A DNA stretch of 5,371 nucleotides from Limnochordia bacterium (lineage in GTDB: Bacteria; Bacillota; Limnochordia; Darwinibacteriales; B1SED10-159). Shown here one piece after another: positions 1 to 4,814 of this stretch (the stretch's first letter is position 1; each line of letters opens with the position of its first letter). The notes under the pieces were generated by a model. That model did no database searches. It was given only the letters and a program-made list of their open reading frames with translations, and was not told the DNA's origin. The stretch lies in assembly GCA_007132255.1 (NCBI GenBank), contig SLOZ01000089.1, positions 1 through 5,371 of the forward strand, in the 5' to 3' direction. Made by a program: the position numbers and the translations under genes.

Positions 1-1365
1 CACAGCGGTTTGTCGGTCGGTGAGCGCTTCGAACAGTGGTGGAAAATACGTCAAGGCGCTGTGCGTATAGCCATTGGAGCACGTTCGTCCGTATTCGCAC
101 CCTTCGACAATCTTGGGCTGATCATCATTGACGAAGAACATGAAACCACCTATAAGCAGGAAGAAGGATCTCTGAAGTACCACGCGCGCGAGACGGCTCT
201 CTGCCGTGCTCGTCATACTGGAGCTCATGTGATTCTAGGCAGTGCAACACCCTCGTTAGAAAGCTATCAGAAGGCCCTGCGCGGAGTCTATGCATTGGCA
301 GAAATGCCGCATCGCGTTGAGCACCGAGCCATGCCGAGGATAGTCACCGTGGACATGCGTCGTGAGTTTGCCCAAGGCCACCGGCACATGTTTTCGCGGC
401 CGCTGCAGGAGCGACTCGCAGCGAATCTCAAGGCAGGTCATCAATCGATTCTCTTTCTCAACCGCCGTGGGTTTTCTTCGTTCGTTCTCTGCCGATCCTG
501 TGGTCATGTTATGGAATGTTCGAATTGTAAGGTCTCTTTGACCCTGCACAAAGCTGCCGGTTCTGAACGTCTACACTGCCATTACTGTGGGGTTTCCCAG
601 ACGATGCCGGCATCGTGTCCCGAATGTGGCTCACAGTATCTGCGGGCCTTCGGCAGCGGTACCCAGCAAGTGGAAGAGGCACTGCAGGGATTGTTCCCAG
701 CTATCCGGAGCATTCGGATGGATGCGGATACGACAAGTACCAAAGGCGCTCACCAGAATCTATTGGAGCAGTTTCGCAAAGGCGATGCCAATGTACTTAT
801 TGGAACGCAGATGATCGCTAAGGGCTTGGATTTCCCGAACGTAACCCTGGTGGGAGTGTTAGCCGCCGATTTATCGCTGAATTTTCCGGATTTCCGGTCT
901 GCGGAGCGAACGTTTCAGCTCTTAACGCAAATAAGCGGCCGGGCTGGACGCGGAGCGCATCCCGGTGATGTTTTCATCCAATGCTATGAGCCTATGCATC
1001 ATGTGATCCAAGCCGTAAAGCGCGGTGACTTTAAGGGCTTCTACCGTCGCGAGATCTCGTTTCGCCGTGAAGCTAGCTATCCGCCAGAATCAGCGTTGAG
1101 TCGTATTCTATGTACAGGCCCGGCAGATGCCGTAGAAGGCTATTGCCAGAAGCTAGCCACTTGGATTCGGACAGAACTGCCTGGGGTGGAATTGATCGGG
1201 CCTAGTCCGGCTCCGCTGGAGCGGGTCAAAGGACGTCATCGCTGGCATATGTTGCTCCGCTGCCGAGAACTACAAGAAATTCCAGCAGACTTCCGAGAAC
1301 TGTGGCCACAGCCGCCAAAACACGTGGCAGCCACCCTTGATGTGGATCCCTTGAATTTGCTATAG
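1..1365 (+). CDS. priA: PriA primosomal protein N' (replication restart helicase), C-terminal part
   Basis: This is the C-terminal 454 residues of PriA, the superfamily 2 DNA helicase that recognises stalled forks and reloads the replisome. The frame is open from base 1, so the gene starts upstream; the TTG at base 10 is internal (the residues before it read HSG, as in PriA family members). Visible motifs in order are: the Walker B box DEEH (130-141), helicase motif III SATPS (241-255), a zinc-binding block with eight cysteines in four CxxC pairs (490-627), motif V around GTQMIAKGLDFPN (about 799-840), and motif VI QISGRAGRG (928-954). The C-terminus ends DVDPLNLL, which is typical. The missing part would hold the DNA-binding domain and Walker A; full-length family members are about 730-800 residues. 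The family assignment is secure. All eight cysteines are intact and no frameshift is seen. Confidence 0.97.
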   Translation, partial: HSGLSVGERFEQWWKIRQGAVRIAIGARSSVFAPFDNLGLIIIDEEHETTYKQEEGSLKYHARETALCRARHTGAHVILGSATPSLESYQKALRGVYALAEMPHRVEHRAMPRIVTVDMRREFAQGHRHMFSRPLQERLAANLKAGHQSILFLNRRGFSSFVLCRSCGHVMECSNCKVSLTLHKAAGSERLHCHYCGVSQTMPASCPECGSQYLRAFGSGTQQVEEALQGLFPAIRSIRMDADTTSTKGAHQNLLEQFRKGDANVLIGTQMIAKGLDFPNVTLVGVLAADLSLNFPDFRSAERTFQLLTQISGRAGRGAHPGDVFIQCYEPMHHVIQAVKRGDFKGFYRREISFRREASYPPESALSRILCTGPADAVEGYCQKLATWIRTELPGVELIGPSPAPLERVKGRHRWHMLLRCRELQEIPADFRELWPQPPKHVAATLDVDPLNLL

Positions 1366-1367
1366 TA

Positions 1368-1376
1368 TGGTATACT
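1368..1376 (+). promoter_or_regulatory. Candidate extended -10 promoter for def-fmt
   Basis: TGG followed by TATACT matches the extended -10 pattern TGnTATAAT with one mismatch in the hexamer. It lies 3 bases after the priA stop codon. Transcription would start near 1383, leaving a leader of about 34 bases before the def start. TTGAAT at 1351-1356 is a poor -35 because the spacer is only 14 bases, so the call rests on the extended -10. This is inference from sequence only. Confidence 0.42.
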
Positions 1377-1403
1377 AGATATATTGATTAACCATATTAA
1401 GAA

Positions 1404-1409
1404 AGGAGG
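1404..1409 (+). promoter_or_regulatory. Ribosome binding site that sets the def start
   Basis: A perfect AGGAGG lies within a longer purine run (1402-1411) and sits 7 bases before ATG 1417. It rules out the in-frame TTG at 1384, which lies upstream of it, and favours ATG 1417 over ATG 1426 (16 bases away). Confidence 0.85.
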
Positions 1410-1416
1410 GGCAGCC

Positions 1417-1920
1417 ATGGCTGTGATGGAAATAACGAAAATCGGCCACGAAGTACTGCGCAAAAAGGCTGAACCTGTCCAAAAGATAACCAAAAAGACA
1501 CAGACTTTGATTCGAGACATGATCGAAACAATGTATGCAGCCGAAGGAGTAGGTTTGGCCGCTCCTCAAGTGGGTTTATCCGAGCGCATCATTATCATAG
1601 ATATTGGTGACGGGCCCATTGCCATGGTAAACCCAGAAATTATCGCTCACGAAGGTTCGGAAATCGATGTGGAAGGCTGCCTCAGTATTCCCGGACGCCA
1701 TGGTTATGTAAAGCGTTGGCTTGAGACAACCGTCCAGTTCCTGGACGAGAAAGGTAAACCGCATCGTATGGTGACCAACGGTTTACTGTCGCGAGCGATT
1801 CAACACGAGTTGGACCATCTCAATGGCGTGCTCTTTGTTGACATCATGCTGGAGGAAGCTAAGCTGCGTAGTGAAGATGAGACGTCCGACGAGGAGTACC
1901 AACAGCAAGAAAGCGGGTGA
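1417..1920 (+). CDS. def: Peptide deformylase
   Basis: This 167-residue cytoplasmic metalloenzyme removes the N-formyl group from the initiator methionine of nascent proteins. All three signature motifs are present: GVGLAAPQVG at residues 44-53, EGCLSIPG at 86-93 with metal ligand Cys88, and the zinc/iron-binding HELDH at 130-134, with His130 and His134 as ligands and Glu131 as catalytic base. The ECxS-type motif with LSIPG and the short length fit the bacterial type 1 enzymes rather than the longer type 2 form of Bacilli, though that subtype call is tentative. The C-terminal tail after about residue 145 is acidic and low in complexity (EDETSDEEYQQQ). ATG 1417 is chosen from the AGGAGG 7 bases upstream. 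fmt follows after 5 bases, the classic pairing of deformylation with formylation. Confidence 0.97.
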   Translation: MAVMEITKIGHEVLRKKAEPVQKITKKTQTLIRDMIETMYAAEGVGLAAPQVGLSERIIIIDIGDGPIAMVNPEIIAHEGSEIDVEGCLSIPGRHGYVKRWLETTVQFLDEKGKPHRMVTNGLLSRAIQHELDHLNGVLFVDIMLEEAKLRSEDETSDEEYQQQESG

Positions 1921-1925
1921 GGCCA

Positions 1926-2858
1926 ATGAAGATCGTCTTTATGGGCACACCAGAGTTTGCCGTGCCATCCTTGGACGCCGTCAATCAAGAGCATGAAGTC
2001 ACGTCGGTGGTGACGCAGCCTGATCGGCCCAAGGGCCGAGGACACAACGTACAGATCTCTCCAGTCAAAGCTCGAGCCCTAGAATTGGACCTACCGATTC
2101 ATCAACCACGCCGGGTATCTGAACCAGGTTTCATTCAGCAATTGCGGCAGGAAGCGCCAGACGTTATCGTTGTGGTTGCCTTCGGCCAGAAGATTCCGTC
2201 CGAACTGTTGTCGTTGGCACCGCATGGTTGCATAAACGTTCACGGTTCGCTGCTGCCGCAATACCGCGGAGCTGCCCCCATTCACCGAGCCATCGCTGAC
2301 GGTTGTGTCAGCACCGGTGTAACCACCATGTATCTTTCGGAAGCATGGGATGCCGGAGACATTATACTGCAGCAGCCCTTAACCATCGAAAGCACAGACA
2401 CCGCAGGTTCGCTGCATGATCGCATGATGCGGATTGGCGCTGACCTGCTGGTAGAAACCCTGCTTCAGATTGCCAAGGGTACGGCACCTAGGATCCCTCA
2501 AGACCATGATAGCGCAACGTATGCCTTCAAACTTTCCAAAGAGGATGGACGCTTGAATTGGTCGCATCCTGCTCACAGTCTAGCTAATCTCGTCCGAGGT
2601 ATGGACCCATGGCCAGGCGCGTTTACGACCTACAAAGGCACAACATTGAAAGTACGGAAGGCGGTCGCCATGGCAGGATGCGGAACCCCCGCAGAAGTAG
2701 CGGCCATCGACGAATATGGTATCATTGTGGGGACAGGGGATGGGCTTCTGCGCCTAGAAGAAATTCAGCGTCCCGGTTCTCGTTGGCTCAAAGGACGAGA
2801 TGCAGCCAACGGACTGCGGATTCAGCCAGGGGATGAGTTTGATGCAGATAGCGAATAA
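1926..2858 (+). CDS. fmt: Methionyl-tRNA formyltransferase
   Basis: This 310-residue enzyme transfers a formyl group from 10-formyltetrahydrofolate to Met-tRNA(fMet), making the bacterial initiator. The N-terminus MKIVFMGTPEFAVPSL and the TQPDRPKGRG segment (residues 30-39) are family hallmarks. The catalytic triad is visible as Asn104 and His106 in NVHGSLLPQYRGAAPI, and Asp142 in the DAGD motif. The Rossmann-like catalytic domain covers about residues 1-190; the rest is the OB-fold-like C-terminal domain that grips the tRNA. Length is normal. The start is a choice: ATG 1926 matches the usual N-terminus exactly, while GTG 1917 would overlap the def stop and add three residues (MRP). The ribosome binding sequence for 1926, GGGTGAGG at 1915-1922, is modest and close, so translational coupling to def is likely. 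The 3' end overlaps the next gene by 17 bases. Confidence 0.97.
   Translation: MKIVFMGTPEFAVPSLDAVNQEHEVTSVVTQPDRPKGRGHNVQISPVKARALELDLPIHQPRRVSEPGFIQQLRQEAPDVIVVVAFGQKIPSELLSLAPHGCINVHGSLLPQYRGAAPIHRAIADGCVSTGVTTMYLSEAWDAGDIILQQPLTIESTDTAGSLHDRMMRIGADLLVETLLQIAKGTAPRIPQDHDSATYAFKLSKEDGRLNWSHPAHSLANLVRGMDPWPGAFTTYKGTTLKVRKAVAMAGCGTPAEVAAIDEYGIIVGTGDGLLRLEEIQRPGSRWLKGRDAANGLRIQPGDEFDADSE
2828..2832 (+). promoter_or_regulatory. Ribosome binding site of the DUF116 gene, inside fmt
   Basis: AGGGG sits within the 3' end of fmt, 9 bases before ATG 2842. It is the reason for choosing 2842 over the in-frame ATG 2833, which directly abuts it. Confidence 0.55.
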
Positions 2859-3588
2859 TCGTACTGCGCAGACATCACCCCCGCGTCTGTTTGTCTTGGC
2901 AGCAGCAGCACTGCTGTTCGTTGTTAGCAGCTTCTTACTGGTGTCCACCAGATTCTCTATCGTATGGACCATAGCAGCTCTGTTCGTCTTTTCGATCATG
3001 GCGATCGTACTGACTGGTGGCGTAATTGCCTTGGTCGGGATTCGTCAAGGCCGCCTCCCAAGGGTTCTTCAGGTCTTTGCTCGATGGAGTACAGCGGCAC
3101 TCTATCCAGTGGCGGTGGTGGCGGGAAGACTTGCGGGACTGGAGAAAGATCGCGTGCGCGGCTCGTTTATTGAAATCCATAACCAGTTAGCTGCCATGAA
3201 ACCCCTGAAGGTCCAGGCTGATGAAATCCTCTTGCTGCTTCCTCACTGCCTGCAGTGGGCGGATTGTCCCCATCGCATCACCATCGATGTTAACAACTGC
3301 CGTCAGTGCGGAAAGTGTGTGATCGGGGATCTTCTGGAACTTCAACGGAGCTATGGATTTCACATGGCAGTAGCGACAGGTGGAACATTAGCTCGCAAGA
3401 TCATTGCGGACGTGCGTCCAAGCGTTGTCGTTGCCGTAGCGTGTGAACGGGATTTAGCCGCCGGCATTCAGGACGTGCGAAAAATCCATGTCATTGGCAT
3501 TCTTAACGAACGTCCCAGTGGACCTTGTTACAATACGACACTCAATGTTGCTGTGGTGGAAGATACAATCCGCGCATTGTTGAACTAG
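2842..3588 (+). CDS. DUF116 family membrane-anchored cysteine-rich protein
   Basis: This 248-residue protein belongs to the DUF116 family, whose biochemical role I do not know. Two hydrophobic segments at about residues 16-36 and 39-67 should anchor it in the membrane, followed by a basic linker. The conserved cytoplasmic-type domain begins with LPHCLQ (134-138) and holds seven cysteines: 136, 142, 153, 156, 159, 201 and 229. The cluster CRQCGKC (153-159), the ATGGT box (178-182), VACERDL (199-205) and NERPSGPC (222-229) are family motifs and suggest metal or Fe-S binding, which is inference. ATG 2842 is chosen because AGGGG (2828-2832) lies 9 bases upstream; ATG 2833 and ATG 2800 in the same frame lack that spacing. 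The gene overlaps fmt by 17 bases, so it is probably co-transcribed and translationally coupled. Its TAG stop lies inside the first CTAG of the repeat array that follows. Confidence 0.9.
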   Translation: MQIANNRTAQTSPPRLFVLAAAALLFVVSSFLLVSTRFSIVWTIAALFVFSIMAIVLTGGVIALVGIRQGRLPRVLQVFARWSTAALYPVAVVAGRLAGLEKDRVRGSFIEIHNQLAAMKPLKVQADEILLLLPHCLQWADCPHRITIDVNNCRQCGKCVIGDLLELQRSYGFHMAVATGGTLARKIIADVRPSVVVAVACERDLAAGIQDVRKIHVIGILNERPSGPCYNTTLNVAVVEDTIRALLN

Positions 3589-3711
3589 GAGTCCACCCAA
3601 AAACCTGCTCGCATGGAGGTGTTGGGTAGATGCGGTCACAGAAATCCCAGATAACGGGATTTCGAGGTTCCTGTCTTGCGGGCTAATATCATGTTTGAAG
3701 TGGACTCCTAG
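3585..3711 (+). repeat. Array unit 1 with 12-bp closing inverted repeat
   Basis: CTAGGAGTCCAC at 3585-3596 is the exact reverse complement of GTGGACTCCTAG at 3700-3711. Inside lies a hairpin with CCCAA/TTGGG (3596-3600 and 3622-3626) plus ACCT/AGGT (3603-3606 and 3617-3620), sharing base 3596 with the closing stem. The GAAATCCC hairpin at 3641-3663 follows. The unit is the most diverged of the three. Its 5' arm contains the DUF116 stop codon. Confidence 0.8.
3641..3663 (+). other. Conserved hairpin of unit 1
   Basis: GAAATCCC (3641-3648) pairs perfectly with GGGATTTC (3656-3663) around the 7-base loop AGATAAC. There is no T run after it, so it is not a standard intrinsic terminator. Confidence 0.8.
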
Positions 3712-3770
3712 CAGGCCTGTTGTATAGACGGGTTCCAACGCCCAACGTTGACTGGTCCGCTCGGGGAAAT
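3708..3770 (+). repeat. 63-bp perfect direct repeat, copy A
   Basis: This segment is identical base for base to 3835-3897, 127 bp downstream. It runs from CTAG to the GAAAT of the conserved hairpin, so it makes up the whole 5' half of the unit, including the CAACG/CGTTG stem-loop. Confidence 0.95.
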
Positions 3771-3789
3771 GCCTGCTACGCGGCATTTC
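3766..3789 (+). other. Conserved hairpin of unit 2
   Basis: GAAATGCC (3766-3773) pairs with GGCATTTC (3782-3789) around TGCTACGC. Relative to units 1 and 3 a C-G pair has become G-C, a compensatory change. Two more pairs (GC/GC around TAC) could form in the loop. Confidence 0.8.
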
Positions 3790-3834
3790 GTATTCGGCTG
3801 TAGACCACGCTTTGTTCTCTGTGAAACAGGTCTG

Positions 3835-3897
3835 CTAGCAGGCCTGTTGTATAGACGGGTTCCAACGCCCAACGTTGACTGGTCCGCTCGGGGAAAT
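3835..3897 (+). repeat. 63-bp perfect direct repeat, copy B
   Basis: This is the second exact copy of 3708-3770. The identity stops inside the 5' arm of the conserved hairpin; downstream the two units share little apart from the hairpin arms and short matches. Confidence 0.95.
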
Positions 3898-3915
3898 CCC
3901 TGGTAGAGGGATTTC
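3893..3915 (+). other. Conserved hairpin of unit 3
   Basis: GAAATCCC (3893-3900) pairs with GGGATTTC (3908-3915) around the 7-base loop TGGTAGA. The stem is the same as in unit 1 although the flanks and loop differ. The downstream sequence is pyrimidine-rich (TCTCCTCTTGTTTTG) but not a clean T tract. Confidence 0.8.
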
Positions 3916-3964
3916 TCTCCTCTTGTTTTGCGGTCCGATGATCACATTATCAACATTTTTCTAG

Positions 3965-4055
3965 GCGATTGTGTCATAACAAACGGTATTCAGGTGCACC
4001 ATGCATTGTCGTTGAAGCGATACGATTACATCTATTTGGAGGGGAGCGAGCCGTT
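3965..4055 (+). other. Leader of the metallopeptidase gene
   Basis: This is the short gene-free stretch between the array and yugP. I see no good -35/-10 pair. TGTCATAAC at 3972-3980 resembles an extended -10 but lacks a partner, and TTGTTT/CATTAT (3923-3928 and 3945-3950, 16-base spacer) inside unit 3 is weak. GGTGCACC at 3993-4000 is a perfect 8-bp palindrome of no known meaning. The ribosome binding site GGAGGGG lies at 4038-4044. Confidence 0.5.
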
Positions 4056-4736
4056 ATGTTTTTCTTTGATCCATCGATGATTCTGTTGGTACCAGCACTG
4101 CTATTCGCCATGTATGCACAGAGTAAAGTCAAGAGCACCTTTCAAAAATATTCTAGGGAATATGCAGCCTCGAGAATGACAGGTTCCCAGGTGGCGCGAC
4201 AGATTTTGGATGCCAATGGGCTTGATGATATTCCGGTTCAAGTAACCGAAGGGAAGCTGTCTGACCACTACGATCCCAAAAATCGCATTCTGCGTTTATC
4301 GCCACAGGTCTACCGAGAATCCAGTCTAGCAGCTCTTGGTGTAGCCGCCCACGAAGCGGGCCATGCCGTGCAGCATTCGCAAAGCTATTTCCCCCTGGAA
4401 CTGCGCAACAACTTGTTTCCGGTTGCCCAAATTGGCTCTAATATGGCCTTTCCACTGTTTTTCATTGGGTTTTTATTCGCTTTCGATTCGCTGATGCTCA
4501 TTGGGATTTGGTTCTTTCTAGCCGCCCTTTTGTTTCAATTAGTGACACTGCCCGTGGAGTTCAACGCTTCCAGTCGAGCCATTCAACTGCTGCAGAGTGG
4601 TGGGTTTGTAACCACGGCCGAGGTGCCGAAGGCGAAGGCCGTCCTCAACGCAGCTGCACTCACTTATGTAGCGGGCGTGGCCATGGCAGCAAGCCAGTTG
4701 CTTCGATTGTTAATTTTACGAGGCGCACGACGTTGA
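4056..4736 (+). CDS. yugP: YugP-type membrane zinc metallopeptidase
   Basis: This 226-residue protein belongs to the YugP family of membrane zinc peptidases (Zn_peptidase_2); its physiological substrate is unknown to me. An N-terminal membrane segment (about residues 8-22) follows the typical MFFFDP start. Next comes the family segment SDHYDPKNRILRLS (69-82), then the zinc-binding HEAGH at 99-103 with Glu100 as catalytic residue. Two hydrophobic segments lie at about 130-143 and 146-166, then LPVEFNASSRA (165-175), where Glu168 is a candidate third zinc ligand (inference). A final membrane segment lies at about 200-221, ending in basic residues. ATG 4056 is chosen because it restores the family N-terminus and has GGAGGGG at 4038-4044; the 11-base gap is slightly long. 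The frame stays open upstream to 3969 but that part is unlike the family. The gene is bounded by the repeat array and a strong terminator. Confidence 0.94.
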   Translation: MFFFDPSMILLVPALLFAMYAQSKVKSTFQKYSREYAASRMTGSQVARQILDANGLDDIPVQVTEGKLSDHYDPKNRILRLSPQVYRESSLAALGVAAHEAGHAVQHSQSYFPLELRNNLFPVAQIGSNMAFPLFFIGFLFAFDSLMLIGIWFFLAALLFQLVTLPVEFNASSRAIQLLQSGGFVTTAEVPKAKAVLNAAALTYVAGVAMAASQLLRLLILRGARR

Positions 4737-4738
4737 TG

Positions 4739-4766
4739 AAAGCCGGTGGCCGACCACCGGCTTTTT
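4739..4766 (+). terminator. Rho-independent terminator after yugP
   Basis: AAAGCCGGTGG (4739-4749) and CCACCGGCTTT (4754-4764) form a perfect 11-bp stem with loop CCGA, followed by further T residues to 4766. It begins 2 bases after the yugP stop, so rsmB probably needs its own promoter or depends on read-through. Confidence 0.95.
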
Positions 4767-4801
4767 CGTACGTCAAGCACCTTAGTGTTGTGGTTCGGGA
4801 G

Positions 4802-4806
4802 AGGAG
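4802..4806 (+). promoter_or_regulatory. Ribosome binding site that sets the rsmB start
   Basis: AGGAG within a longer purine run (4797-4809) lies 8 bases before GTG 4815 and supports that non-ATG start. The in-frame GTG 4785 and TTG 4788 lie upstream of it. Confidence 0.75.
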
Positions 4807-4814
4807 AGATCGCT

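Larger units (their letters stand above)
3708..3838 (+). repeat. Array unit 2 with 12-bp closing inverted repeat
   Basis: CTAGCAGGCCTG (3708-3719) pairs with CAGGTCTGCTAG (3827-3838) with a single G-T wobble (3715 with 3831). A short hairpin CAACG/CGTTG (3736-3740 and 3746-3750, loop CCCAA) lies inside. A possible stem TGGTC/GACCA (3753-3757 and 3803-3807) encloses the conserved hairpin. The CTAG at each end is shared with the neighbouring unit. Confidence 0.78.
3585..3964 (+). repeat. Tandem array of three related ~125-bp structured units
   Basis: CTAG recurs at 3585, 3708, 3835 and 3961, dividing the gene-free stretch into units of 123, 127 and 126 bp. Each unit contains an 8-bp hairpin of the form GAAATnCC/GGnATTTC starting 56, 58 and 58 bases after its CTAG, preceded by GGTC and by another potential hairpin. 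Units 1 and 2 are closed by 12-bp inverted repeats. Units 2 and 3 share 63 identical bases. No convincing open reading frame is present. The strand is given as + because two of the potential pairings need G-U wobbles in the + transcript and would be C-A mismatches on the other strand. It could be a repeated non-coding RNA, or a small non-autonomous palindromic mobile element; the family is not recognised. Confidence 0.85.
3835..3964 (+). repeat. Array unit 3, lacking the closing stem
   Basis: The unit starts with the same 63 bases as unit 2 and has the conserved hairpin, but its 3' end reads ACATTTTTCTAG, which cannot pair with CAGGCCTG at 3839-3846. Only the CTAG is kept. A weak internal stem TGGTC/GATCA (3880-3884 and 3940-3944, one G-T wobble) corresponds to the one in unit 2. 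The unit may be a degenerate or truncated end copy. Confidence 0.7.

Noticed and set aside
587..821. Short + strand frames within priA
   Set aside because: They are alternative frames of the cysteine-rich region of priA with no supporting signals.
1384..1416. Upstream TTG start extending def by 11 residues
   Set aside because: It would place the AGGAGG ribosome binding site inside the coding sequence, and the extra residues do not fit the family N-terminus.
3643..3670. Unit 1 hairpin as an intrinsic terminator for the def-fmt-DUF116 operon
   Set aside because: The stem is followed by GAGGTTCC, not a T run.
3727..3745. tRNA T-arm-like sequence GGGTTCCAACGCCC
   Set aside because: The invariant purine after TTC is a C here, the outer stem does not continue, and no acceptor, D or anticodon arms are found.
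3454..3786. 110-residue open frame on the - strand
   Set aside because: It overlaps the DUF116 3' end antisense and runs through the repeat array; no family features or ribosome binding site, so taken as a chance frame.
3708..3897. Two identical repeats separated by 64 bp, as in a CRISPR array
   Set aside because: Only two perfect copies, repeat length 63 bp is too long, and the intervening sequence contains parts of the same element (hairpin arm, inverted repeat). No cas genes are present.
3585..3964. Integron attC-like repeats (similar ~125-bp spacing to some cassette arrays)
   Set aside because: No GTTRRRY/RYYYAAC core sites at the expected positions, no cassettes between units and no integrase.
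3993..4000. Palindrome GGTGCACC as an operator
   Set aside because: An 8-bp palindrome is expected by chance at this length, and no regulator or second copy supports it.
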